This document shows positions 28,441 through 39,220 of a stretch of DNA of 64,000 bases, one piece after another. The stretch is from Taiwanofungus camphoratus (Eukaryota; Basidiomycota; Agaricomycetes; Polyporales; Taiwanofungaceae). A model generated the notes under the pieces. It was not told the origin of the DNA and did not search any database. It saw only the letters and a list, made by a program, of their open reading frames with translations. A program made the translations under genes and the position numbers. Numbering within the stretch: position 1 is the stretch's first letter; the number at the start of each line of letters is the position of its first letter. The stretch covers positions 1-64,000 of the forward strand of contig CP021225.1 of the NCBI GenBank assembly GCA_003999685.1. The letters are read 5' to 3'.

Positions 28441-31250
28441 TGGCTAGCCTGCTGCCCTTGTTCCCGGCCAAATATCTCATTTTAAAGCCTGTTCCCGGAC
28501 ATCACAAGTTGTCTACTTTTACAATTTTAGATTGTCTCTACCACAGTATATAGCCATTAAAGTTCACCAATGTTGAGTGGTCTGAGGCTTTACAAGTATG
28601 CAGATTATTCTCAGCTATTTAGTCTAGCTCTCAGCTCACTGCAAATATATTTTTTGTACTCACTGTCAAAAAACAGGTAATCACAGTGTCAAGGGCTGAA
28701 TATTTCACTGTTCATGTCCAGCTTGTGTACAGACCTGCTTTCAGACACTCTGAAGCTCTGTGCCTTTGTTCCCGGGCAAATATCTCATTTTAAAGCTTGT
28801 TCCCGGACACCACAAGATTTACTGTAGTCACATAATGTTCAGGTCCGGGAACAAGCAAAGGACTGAGGTAATTACACATTTATTAGACTGTCAGTGGATT
28901 GTTGATCATGCTCTTTCATGCTGTGCACTCAGAATTCTCAGAATCCTATCAGAATGTCACTTTGTCAAATCTCTGCTATCTGACAGGTGATCACAGTGTC
29001 AAGAGCTGGATATTCAACTGTTCATGTTCAGCTTGTGTACAGACCTGCTTTGACATATTCTGAAGCCCTGTGCCTTTGTTCCCAGGCAAATATCCTATTT
29101 TAAAGCTTGTTCCCGGACACCACAAGATTTCTCATAGTCCAATAATGTTCAGGTCCGGGAACAAGCAAAAGAGTGAGATAATGTCACATCTGTTGACCTC
29201 TCCATGGCTTATTGATCATGATCTTTCCATCTGTGCTCTCAGAATTATCAATTTCTCATCAGAACATCACTTGCTCAATGTCTGCTCTGTCACTGGTAAT
29301 CACAGTGTCAAGAGCTGGATATTCAACTGTTCATGTTCAGCTTGTGTACAGACCTGCTTTGACATATTCTGAAGCCCTGTGCCTTTGTTCCCGGGCAAAT
29401 ATCCTATTTTAAAGCTTGTTCCCGGACACCACAAGATTTCTCATAGTCCAATAATGTTCAGGTCTGGGAACAAGCAAAAGAGTGAGATAATGCCACATCT
29501 GTTGACCTCCCCATGGCTTATTGATCATGATCTTTCCATCTGTGCTCTCAGAATTATCAATTTCTCATCAGAACATCACTTGCTCAATGTCTGCTCTGTC
29601 ACTGGTAATCACAGTGTCAAGAGCTGAATATTCAACTGTTCATGTCCAGCTTGTGTACAGACCTGCTTTGACACATTCTGAAGCCCTGTGCCTTTGTTCC
29701 CGGGCAAATATCTCATTTTAAAGCTTGTTCCCGGACACCACAAGATTTGCTATAGTCACATAATGTTCAGGTCCGGGAACAAGCAAAGGACTGAGATAAT
29801 GCCACATCTGTTGACCTCTCCATGGCTTATTGATCATGGTCTTTCCATCTGTGCTCTCAGAATGATCAATTTCTCACCACAACATCACTTGCTCAATGTC
29901 TGCTCTGTCACAGGTGATCATAGTGTCAAGGGCTCAATATTCAACTTTTTTATAATCTGCTTGCACAGGCACCTGCTCTGAAGCATTCTGAAGCTCTCTG
30001 CCTTTGTTCCCGAACAATTTGACCTTGGTAAAGCTTGTTCCCGGACCTCACAAGTTTTTTCAGAGGCCAACAATGTCCATGCCCGGGAACAGGCAATGGA
30101 GTGAGATAATTGGACAACTAGGGAGTTCCCGAGTAGGTTATTGATGATGCTCTTTGATTCTGTCTACTCAGAATTGTCAAAAAGGGATGGGAAAGCTTGT
30201 TCCCGGACCTGACTGGAATAGGGTACCCTATTCCAGACAGCATATATATAGGTTATTGATGGTCCTTTTACATTCTGTCTACTCAGAATTGTCAGATTTT
30301 TATCAGAATGTCACTTTTTCAACAATCTGCTGTCTAACAGGTGATAACAGTGTCAGAGGCTGAATATTCAACTGTTCATGATCAGCTTGTGTACAGACCT
30401 GCTTTCAGATGTTCTTGAGGGATCTGCCAAACTTCCCGGGCAAATATCTCAATTTCAAGTCACTTCCCAGGCATTATAAGATTTCTCATAATCAGAAATA
30501 TTCAAGTCAATTTTCAGCCAATGGTGTGAGATAATGACACAGCTGTTGAGCTTTTAGTGGATTGTTGAGAATTCTCTTTCATTCTGTCTGTTCAGAATTA
30601 TCAGATTTCTATCAGAAAGTCACTTACTCAAAGTTCCCTGTCTGACAGGTAATGACAGTGTCAATGGCTGGATATTCAACTGTTTATGACCAGCTTGTGT
30701 ACAGACCTGCTTTCAGATGTCCTTGACAGGTCTGCCAAACTTTCCGGGCAAATATCTTAATTTTAGGTCACTTCCCAGGCATCACAAGATTTTCTATAAT
30801 CAGAAATGTTCAAGTTAATTTCCAGCCAATAATATGAGATAATGACACAGCTGTTGAGCTCTCAGTGGGTTATTGAGGATTCTCTTTCATTCTGTCTGTT
30901 CAGAATTATCAGATTTCTATCAGAAAGTCACTTACTCAAAGTTCCCTGTCTGACAGGTAATGACAGTGTCAATGGCTGGATATTCAACTGTTCATGACCA
31001 GCTTGCGTACAGACCTGCTTTCAGATGTCCTTGAAAGGTCTGCCAAACTTCCCGGGCAAATATCTTAATTTTAGGTCACTTCCCGGACATCACAAGTTTT
31101 TCTCTAGTTCCATAATATCCAGGCCCGGGAAGTGACCAGGATGAGCTCCAATGGTGGATCTTTTCACTTCCCGGGGGGGGTTTTCTATGATGCTCTTCGA
31201 TTCTGTCTACTCAGAATTGCCAAAATCTCGTTAGAAAGTCACTTTCTGGA
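28440..31250. repeat. ~310-bp tandem satellite, about nine units
   Basis: Units carrying TTCCCGGGCAAATATC recur near 28458, 28766, 29076, 29386, 29695, 30005, 30430, 30738 and 31048. Spacing is 304-310 bp except one longer interval. Most units have an inverted repeat, GCTTGTTCCCGGAC and GTCCGGGAACAAGC, about 35 nt apart. Units at 29.07-29.98 kb are most alike. Short repeated open frames (starting MPLFPGKY) are satellite by-products, not genes. Confidence 0.85.
30213..30236. repeat. 24-nt perfect palindrome followed by TATATATA
   Basis: A perfect palindrome centred on GGTACC, flanked downstream by CATATATATAGG. The same palindrome-TATA pair recurs at 31256-31279, where it precedes a hammerhead. 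Confidence 0.7.
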
Positions 31251-31255
31251 CCTGA

Positions 31256-31279
31256 CTGGAATAGGGTACCCTATTCCAG
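31256..31279. repeat. Second copy of the 24-nt palindrome plus TATA
   Basis: Identical to 30213-30236, including the following TATATATA, and lying 28 bp upstream of the hammerhead at 31308. It looks like a promoter-proximal module, but that is inference. Confidence 0.65.
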
Positions 31280-31307
31280 ACAGCATATATATAGGTTATA
31301 ATCGACA

Positions 31308-31377
31308 GCTAGTGCTCTGATGAGACTTAGTCGAAATTAGCTGCCCACCCTCCATAGGCAAGCTAATTAGTACTAGC
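31308..31377 (+). ncRNA. Type I hammerhead ribozyme in the older stratum (B-like)
   Basis: Stem I, CTGATGA, GAC/GTC stem II and GAAA are intact. Stem III reads ATTAGCT with AGCTAAT where family B has ATTAGCC with GGCTAAT, a full C-G to U-A compensatory change. A CTTCCTCCTAACCTAG end follows at about 31,438, so this is the 3' end of a third, divergent PLE-type repeat. Confidence 0.85.
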
Positions 31378-31448
31378 TTCACTAAGCCTCTTCTTTCATA
31401 CAGTCCTGCACCAGCAGCACCTTCGGTGCTGCTGCTTCTTCCTCCTAA

Positions 31449-32213
31449 CCTAGCCCTTCATGTGGTCCGAGTGTGCACCGTTCCCACATTCGAGTGGAGT
31501 GCGCGTTCAACTGAATATGGTCACCAGTGCCCCTCTGCTGTGTTAGTCCATGATCTGGTGATCTGTGGGTTGTAACATGCTATGGTACGGTGCGACAACT
31601 TGCTGGACACGGTCCTTGTCGATATCCCGCCCCCACCCTGCATGGCTCAGTAAGGGTGTCTCTAGGAATCCTCAGGTTTGTGCCGGACATGATGCTTCCA
31701 CAGTGGTCCATGTTGCCCTTATCTAGGCACCCAGAAGTCAGACCAGTCACGTGACTCAATCAGCATCGGCCCAGATTTTTCTATTCTCACCCTTGTCATC
31801 TTAACCGATGACATCGGACAGAATCATCTATGAGTCATCCTATATAACTCCTTATCTTTACATCTGATTGTTATCTTTGATCAGGTGATGGTTTTAGTGA
31901 GGCTAGAGTGCTCTAGCCTCCACCATTTGTCAGCCTCACTGATAAAGTGATGACTCCAGCTGACTCAATGTGATCACTGAGTCATGCTCTGGTTGATCAA
32001 ATTGAATCAGTCAGCGACCTCCAACCGCTGACTCATTTTCAGGCCTGCCCTGAACTGAACCAGGTTATAAAGTACAACAAGAGTACTGATGAGCTCTTCA
32101 GCAAAATAAGTGTGATATCTAAAGATAAATATCCTTATTTACTCTTGTCTTCCCTGATTTTCTCATCTCTTTCTTACACTTGCCTGCCTACTAGTGGTCT
32201 CGCTCCACCTCCT
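31449..32213 (+). repeat. Old, CpG-decayed pseudo-LTR (B-like start, A-like body)
   Basis: The first ~65 bp resemble family B (CCTTCA...GGAGTGCGCG), the rest family A, through the shared block to CCTCCTAACC. Most differences from young copies are C to T or G to A at CpG sites, as in GGCGCCCGG becoming GGCACCCAG. It is attached to the telomere seed at 32,211. Confidence 0.8.
32076..32149 (+). pseudogene. Decayed A-type hammerhead, catalytic G12 lost
   Basis: Stems I, II and III can still be drawn, but the core CGAAAC has become CAAAAT. This changes the conserved GAA (G12) to AAA through a CpG transition. G12 is required for catalysis, so the ribozyme should be inactive. Confidence 0.75.
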
Positions 32214-32231
32214 AACCTAACCTAACCCTAA
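32211..32231. repeat. Innermost telomere seed
   Basis: Three CCTAA units and one CCCTAA lie between the old pLTR and the truncated protease gene. The junction AACCCTAAG is the same in form as at 24,372, which suggests telomerase began with a TTAGGG before continuing with TTAGG. Confidence 0.8.
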
Positions 32232-33827
32232 GAGATTAGCCGCCGTGGGGAAGATGTTGGCCTTGATGCCATGCTCGCTCCTAAGACGCGCAACGATGAA
32301 GGTGGCAGGGGTGACAAAGGTGATGTCCGACATGTCAGTGGCACTGTCACCACCGGTGAGGATGCCGCAGACGCGACCCTTGCCATCGACAACGACGGAG
32401 CCAGAGTCTCCGGGCGCGGAGAAGGCGCCAGACTTCGAGGTGCGAGGCAGAACGGCTACCTCCTTCGACATCGTACCGTCCTGTCCCTTGAAGTATCTTC
32501 GAACGAAGGAGCGGATGTCGTTGAGGCGGCCGACGGTGAGGCCCGACGTGTTGCCGTTTTTGATAACCATGATAACTGGATCGTTATCCTGGTCCTTGGT
32601 GGCCGAAGGAGGGCTGCGCATCTCCTCGTCGGAAACGGTGCCGGTGAAGCGGAGGAGACGGTCGCCGGGATAGTTGAACGAATTTGGGTTGGCGGGGTGA
32701 GGATACATCCAGGACGTGAGCACGTCAATGTCGACGGAGCCAAGGTCGATGGCGTTTCCAATGAAGTTGAGCTTGGCGATCTTAGTGGGGCGCATCTCGA
32801 CCACAGCCCAGTCTTCGGTGAAGCCGTCGTTGCCGACATTGAAGGCGATAGGGGGTGACAAGACGACGTGGCCGATGACACGGTCATCCTCGTTCTCCCA
32901 GTCTCGACGAATCTCACGACGCAACTTCTCGAAGGCCGTGATCGCCCTCTCCGCCTTCGCCATCTCATCCTGTACCTCTGCCCTTTCAGCTTCGCGGTCA
33001 CCCTCGTCTTCCAACTGATCGGCCAGCGCCTCACGCTGCCGGAGCTGCGTGAGGAGGACCTTCTTGTCACGGATCGCGGCCTCGACGAGCTCGACGCGAG
33101 CGTTGAAGGCGGCTTCTCCCAACAACATCACCTTCTTCTGCGGCGCACCAATGCCTTCCTTGAAGACGTACTCGGTGTTCGGTACCTCGTCGGGGTGGAA
33201 TAGGACGTGCCGAGCGGTCAGCATGAAGAGCTTCCCGGGCTTCGCACCGTCGGTAAAGAACAACCCGGCAGTCCCCTCGTAGTTGGTCGTATCGGCGTTG
33301 CAGATAGGAAGGCCGAGAGAGGTGGAGAAAGGTTCGATGAGGCGGGCGGCAGGGTTAGCCGTGATGGCGGGCTTGTACAGAGCGGCATCGAACCTGGCCT
33401 TGGACTCGCGGATCTCGACGTGAATGTCGAGGATACCGCTGGCCTCGAGGATGGAACGGCATTCGACGGCGGTCTCGACGCCAACTTTGGGGGCGAGAGA
33501 GCCGGGGGCGACTCCTATGAGGACGACAGGGAGAGAGGAAGACTGGCCGACGACGAGAATTCGAACGGGCATCATGGTGTACGACTGGACCCCCTTCTCC
33601 TCAAGAATACGCGCCATGGCAGGACCGACGGTCTGCTCCCAGACGGTGGCGAGAATGTGAGGACCGAGAGGAAGCAAGTCCTTGGGCTCGAGGTAGGCCT
33701 CGGGACCAGTCGGCTTCATCCAGACATGGACGCTGGAGCGAGCGATGAGACGGGGTTTGGATGGTAACCCATAGTAGTAGTGGGTCGCTTCGACGGCCGA
33801 GGGCACGTAGGGAGCATTGAGAGCCAT
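32217..33827 (-). CDS. Trypsin-like (PA clan) serine protease, 3' end cut by telomere addition
   Basis: 536 codons from ATG 33827; the frame is open upstream but lacks an ATG there. The catalytic triad is visible: His207 in LTARHVLF, Asp339 in TEDWAVVEM and Ser475 in GDSGSVVV. A charged coiled-coil insert spans about residues 240-310, and there is no signal peptide. The last residues (LLGLG, stop) are encoded by TTAGGGTTAGGTTAG, so the natural C-terminus, probably only a few residues, was replaced when the chromosome broke here. The catalytic domain is whole and the product may still work. It is the first single-copy gene inside the array. An upstream 5' exon is possible, as a TTACAG acceptor lies before the ATG. 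Confidence 0.75.
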   Translation of the reverse strand: MALNAPYVPSAVEATHYYYGLPSKPRLIARSSVHVWMKPTGPEAYLEPKDLLPLGPHILATVWEQTVGPAMARILEEKGVQSYTMMPVRILVVGQSSSLPVVLIGVAPGSLAPKVGVETAVECRSILEASGILDIHVEIRESKARFDAALYKPAITANPAARLIEPFSTSLGLPICNADTTNYEGTAGLFFTDGAKPGKLFMLTARHVLFHPDEVPNTEYVFKEGIGAPQKKVMLLGEAAFNARVELVEAAIRDKKVLLTQLRQREALADQLEDEGDREAERAEVQDEMAKAERAITAFEKLRREIRRDWENEDDRVIGHVVLSPPIAFNVGNDGFTEDWAVVEMRPTKIAKLNFIGNAIDLGSVDIDVLTSWMYPHPANPNSFNYPGDRLLRFTGTVSDEEMRSPPSATKDQDNDPVIMVIKNGNTSGLTVGRLNDIRSFVRRYFKGQDGTMSKEVAVLPRTSKSGAFSAPGDSGSVVVDGKGRVCGILTGGDSATDMSDITFVTPATFIVARLRSEHGIKANIFPTAANLLGLG

Positions 33828-34353
33828 GTCGGGCACGATGTGGTCGGTGAGTGATATCAAGAGTGGAGGGAGAGGGCCTTTCTGTAACACAGTCAATCTT
33901 GCAACGGTGTAGGTCCAAGCTCATATTAAACTCTACCACATGGTCTGTCTCGTCAACAGCCTGGCCGCGCGCACAGCGACGGCGAGCGGGCATTGGGACG
34001 GGGCAGAAGACGAGCCGGGGGGCAAGCAGGCACACTTCAGCACCTTCAGTGCTGCTCACTCCTCCAAACCCTAATCCTACTCTAATATAATTGAAAAACC
34101 CAATACAATAAACATGAAGTTTCTAGAAGAAACATCTAAGGGAAATAACAGTGTCTAAGTCGGATATCATAGTGACGACTTCTAGAGGGTGCCGACTCCC
34201 CGATGAGGCATAGTATACTACTGTATGTTACATATCAACTGATATAACGGTATGCTATGCGGGAGCAATGTCCAGTTGCAGATTCAACACGAGAGCAAAT
34301 GCGGAACGGCAGAAATCAGTCTGAAAACACTTGTAGAAAACCAAGCAGGAACA
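33828..34353. other. Intergenic region, protease 5' flank to PSD 3' end
   Basis: Holds the probable promoter of the protease and the 3' flank of the decarboxylase gene. I see no further gene. Confidence 0.5.
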
Positions 34354-37300
34354 TTATAGCAAAGTTCGAGAGCCTGTTTCAAAAGGCGCGCGACGACTAC
34401 GCCCGATACCCATCCCAACTCGAACAAGCGTCTCAAGGCAGGCGCGGCTGTTGATTAACAAATCCTCGTCCCATTCAACCGCACCTTTCTCAAATAAAAC
34501 AACGATAGTCGAGCCGCCTGAAAGGTCCCATTATTACATTTCACTTTCTACACGACTCCGTGAAAGTCAATAACATACCGAATGCGAAATACCCAAATTC
34601 CTGTCCTCGCTTGACTTGCTCGCCTGCTCGCACGGTGGTCTTGATGCTACCAACCATCATGGCACCTATGCATACAACCATGACACGCCCAAACTGGGGA
34701 CTATCAATCGGGACAATTTTCCGAGCATTCTCGCCATACACGTCCAGTGCTGTTCGTATGGCCTGAGGCTAACGCAAGCGCGTGCTTCAGCAGGGAAAAT
34801 GTGTAGGGCAGGCAGATGCTCACATTCACAGTGTAATACTCTCCAGAGATATATGTCATCGGACCAAGAGTTCCATCGACTGGAGAATGGAAGCGGTGGT
34901 AATCTTGCGGAGCTAAACGAAAGATACAGAGAGCACCTCCTGCATAACGTTCGGCCTCCGATCGATACCTATCTCCCAACAGTCGGGCAACGGTAAATTC
35001 ACGACCTTTTATCCACAGTCGCGTCGCCTCATGAACGGTTTCGAATACCATGAGCCGACAGTCAGCTCCACTGACGAGTCGATACGGATCATTCGGACAT
35101 TCAATAGGTCTTGCACTTGGTTTCAATTTTCTAGCCATACACGGATATAATCAAAATATAGAACGGTGAAAAATGCTTTCACCCACCTATAGAAGAACTC
35201 ATTGAAGGTTTCTATGGAAATCAGGACATCAAAGCAAGAAAGGTAGAATGATTATGTTTTGCATACTGAATGAGTCCACTGGATCTTGAATCTCGTCAAC
35301 ATTGAGGTTATGAAAGGCAATGAACGCGGGAATATCGGCAGCTGACTCCGGTGAATCATACTTGATCCCTTGCTTGATAGACATGGATTTTAGGAGGCGG
35401 CGAGCTAGATAAGATAAGAGATGAAAAGAAGCGATGAACGCGACACAGGAACCACGAACCCCGCGCGCCCTCCATTCTGCTTTTCCAACCCTAAGAGCCA
35501 TCCCACGCTCAAACAAACATTGAAAGGTGAAAGACTAATTGACCTACCTTATACAATAGTCGAATGCCTAGTCGGACATATACCTGCATCTTTTCCTCCT
35601 CCAATTGACCTGTCAAGCGGTGCTGAACGATGATGTTCGCCGAATTCTGGAGGATTTTCAAGTTTTGACCCTTCGATTCTCAACGCACAACAGTAGGAAA
35701 AGGACACGAGTGACGCACCGCACCAAGCTTGTAGTTTCCACTGGACACCTTCGTGATCACTTTCGTGTACCATTTGCGCTGGGCTTGGCTTGCGGTCACG
35801 AAGTTACCCGTGATGATCCGGTCAACCGCAGACCAGTCTTGACTGGCGCACGTCGCGATATGCGTTACGATATCCACCTCCGCCTTCGAGTTTAGCCGTG
35901 GCCGATGGCACAGCGGGCATGTCTTGATGTTGATGACGCGTTCGAATAACTCTGTCCCATTACCCACAAATGTATTCGATCCGGAGCCAGAGCCAGAGCC
36001 AGACGAGTCCTCTGGGTCTGAGGAAGAGCCCGATGGCTGCCGATTGAACGGACCAGGAAGCGACTTCGACATTGTTATGGCACTAGGGTAGCCCACCGCA
36101 TCCACGAGTGGTTGTTGCACCCGCTCGGTGGGATATGGGGGGCAAGGCACTGGCTTCTTGATAAGCTCGCTGTCGGACAGCGTATCCTTGCTTCCAAAAG
36201 CAACCAGATTCAGTGGTGGACCAGAAAAATCGAGCTTATCAAGATTTAAGTGAAGTTGCGGTTCCGACCCGCTGGGGACAGAAGCAGGTGTGACGGGCGC
36301 AGATGTATCGAAAGTGGTGAGACCCTCATCAGGGTCGATGCGCTTCTTCTCACTATAAGGCCGACATAGCTCTGTCTCAAGGCCTTGAATTGCCTGGTCC
36401 AGCGTGATCGTGTCCGTTCGTGGATTTTTCCCAAAGCGTGTAAAGAACGTATCGACCGTCCCATGCGATAGTGTCGAGCCCAGTGAGTCGAGCATGGAGG
36501 TAAGTTCGACACGCGAGATCGTGTTTTGATCCTCGGTGTCGTATTGCTTGAGGTACTGTCGCCAAAAGTGTTGGCGAAGAGCATCATATGGCTGATATTT
36601 GGCACTAAAGGTGCACAGTCGTTAGTGCGAACACGAATCTGGAAAGTAAACACAAACCGCATAGTGAGCATAGGATTGTGTTTCGCCTCCCACGCCATCT
36701 CCTTTGCAGTCACCAACGGAAGCCGAAACTCTTGCATCGGGTGTGAGCCGTCTACGTCCTCAGGATACAAGCCAGTCGATTCGTCCTTTTGCGGCGCATT
36801 CGCAAGCAGTTCCGATACGCTGAAGCTCGCATCACCCACATGATCATTCGAGCTGAGTTTGTCCCAGTCAAGCACGGTGAGCTGTACCTTAAACGCGGTC
36901 TCGTAGCGGCGTACATGGAAGAGCAGCTTCTCGTCCCATGTCGGGTTCAGCGAGTGTCGTACAACGCGCGTGCGGAAAACTTTCTTCCCAAACGAAATCA
37001 CCACAAATGGGTCCATGTCCCACCCCGTGCGTGTCACTGCCGCTATGGTCAGCGAGGAACAAACAGGGAAGTAGGAATGCCCACTATTTTTTAACTTGGG
37101 GAGGTCGCTTGCACCGTGGATCTCGAGCATGACAATACCCATGATATCATTCGCGGCAGAGAAGTTGAACTCCTTCTGCTTTCCGTTCCCGCCCCACGAC
37201 TTCCTGAACCTCGCTCTACGGCTTGCCAGTGGAGGTCTTAACGCCGGTGTCGTTGCGCCGGCTCCAAATGCCGAACCTGATGAGGTCGATGGTGAGACCA

Positions 37301-38528
37301 TTGTGCCGGTAGGCGTCACGGGAGAACCTGCAACGGGAGTCGATTCCGACGATGAGGGGATCCGGCTAGAAGACGACGAGGGCACGCGGTTTGAAGAGGA
37401 CGAGGGAACCCGACCAGAAGATGATCGCCTTGGAAAGATCTTGGGAATATTGAATGAGGGTGATGGCGACTTGTGTCCAGGTCTGGCACTGACGCCCATA
37501 AGATCTGTCGGGGCCGTCTCGACGGCATGGTAGGACTGTAGAGATGGAATGGCGACAGACGCCTCAAATGGAGGTGGGTCGTACAGCTGAGGCAAAGCAG
37601 CGGACTCCCCCTCCTCGTCCTCGCTGTTTGATTCGCCGGAATCCGAGGTGAGTCCATCGTCTTGGTATCCTGGCCCCGTATGGTTGGAACGAATGGTGCC
37701 GATGCCTTCAGTCTATAAACATACGTACATTTACAAAGATAACGCATACGGAAAGAAACATAGCTTACCGGGGGTGCCGAGACGAGACTTGGTCGAGACC
37801 GCTTGACGAGCTCTGAGTAGAGTTCACAGTAGTCCATAAGCGCCGCCGTGTTGGCCGGAGACACGAAACCGAGCTTGACTTTGATTGTACCACTTGCCTG
37901 AGCGGAATTGCGCGTGGACACGACGGGTGCAGTGATGGGCTGAGAGGTACAAGCTGAGTTGAGTAAGAGTGGCATTTAGTACAGCAAGCAATAACTACTC
38001 TGTTATGAATATCATCAAAGGAGAAGGCATTTTCATCACGGAACCAGTCTTCCAAAGGTATATTTGCTTCGCCAAGGTAGTCTTTCTTCAGCATATCTTT
38101 ATCCCAAATGACGAATTCAACAACACCTAGCCTATCGGCGAGAGAGATGTATATGGGGAAATCGAAGGTGGCGTCCTTTGCCGCGTATACAGGGTTAACG
38201 CTTCGCTTAACCACAGGGGTCTGATGCCGATCCCTGAGAAGGGATACAACGACAAAACTGAGCATAGAGGGCAGAGAGATGAGCACGAGAGCGCAGAGCA
38301 GCCCGTGGTAACAACATACGGGTCGCTGAAACCATTCTTGTCTTTCGCTGCAAGGTTCTTACAGCCTAAAATGCGTACGCGAAGGAGGACAACGGGAACT
38401 TCGCCGGGTAGGGGAGAGAATGTGTTCCTGCCACTGCCTCTGCCACCCGAGACGCGGGCAGGAAGACGAGCTGCGGTCTTGAGTGCGCGGCCAATCTTGA
38501 GGGTCCTCTTCTTAGCGACCGCAACCAT
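34354..38528 (-). CDS. PSD2: Phosphatidylserine decarboxylase with C2 domains (PSD2 type)
   Basis: Multi-exon gene from ATG 38528 to TAA 34354-34356. Order: a first C2 domain ([28 protein letters not shown], then [15 protein letters not shown]), a Ser-rich linker, a second C2 domain ([46 protein letters not shown]), an EF-hand-like stretch ([21 protein letters not shown]), a Cys/His segment (TCPLCHRP) and the catalytic domain ([19 protein letters not shown]). The GGST self-cleavage motif lies near 34503-34518, where the Ser becomes the pyruvoyl group. It makes phosphatidylethanolamine from phosphatidylserine in Golgi/endosomal membranes, with the C2 domains binding membrane. Introns split both C2 domains and the GGST exon. 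Exon joins were read by eye. Confidence 0.85.
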
Positions 38529-39220
38529 GAGTGCCTCTTGACTTGCAATGAAGTCCGGCGAGCTGGGAGATGGTCGGATGTAGGAGGGAAAGAGCTATGG
38601 AGGGGGCATTGGTGCTGTGCGGGAGGGTCTGTAACGGATACCATATCGAGCATATGCGCAATCATGCACACGTGCTCCGGACCCGCTCTCTACTGAGGCG
38701 GTGGTGACATTGACTATTGCAGACATCAACTCCATTTTTACATACGTAGATCTATCGTCTCCTGACTGCAAGGCATGCTCAGTTACAAACCCAGGCTCCG
38801 GTGCTCAAGCCCAAGAGCAGAATTCCAACTTTCGATGTCCTCATGCCCTGCCCAAGGCGGATCCCTGTCCTTCCCAGCAACATTGACAGCTTTTCACAGA
38901 TAGGGCTAGGGTATCATCAACATTACGATAGACGTCCAAGTCGGCATTTCAGACGAGGAAGTGGTATGCAGCTCATCCTACAGCACTCAAATATTGCAAG
39001 AACAACCATAGAAAAAAGTGTAGTCCATTTCTACGGTCAAGAATCAATTAACAAACTCAGTCAGATGATATGAGATAAATGCAGGCTTGTGCAACAGACA
39101 GACGACTAAAGACTAGTAGGGTGTTAATGGTTCAGTCCATGTAATATCACCCCTCTCCAACATCCATACGGTGCATGACCATCATCAGTGTCGAGTACAT
39201 AATACCGCCTAAGCGTATCC
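38529..39220. other. Intergenic region
   Basis: 5' flank of the decarboxylase gene and 3' flank of the glycoprotein gene. Short open frames show no recognisable protein. Confidence 0.5.

Noticed and set aside
28760-29981. Serial open frames beginning MPLFPGKY.
   Set aside because: They recur every ~310 bp because the DNA is a satellite; frames break freely and no domain is visible.
27845-31250. CRISPR-like or phage-type repeat array.
   Set aside because: Repeats are 70 bp and ~310 bp without unique spacers and lie in a eukaryotic subtelomere.
32271-33767. Plus-strand open frames opposite the protease gene.
   Set aside because: They are antisense by-products of GC-rich coding DNA; the minus strand encodes a full catalytic triad.
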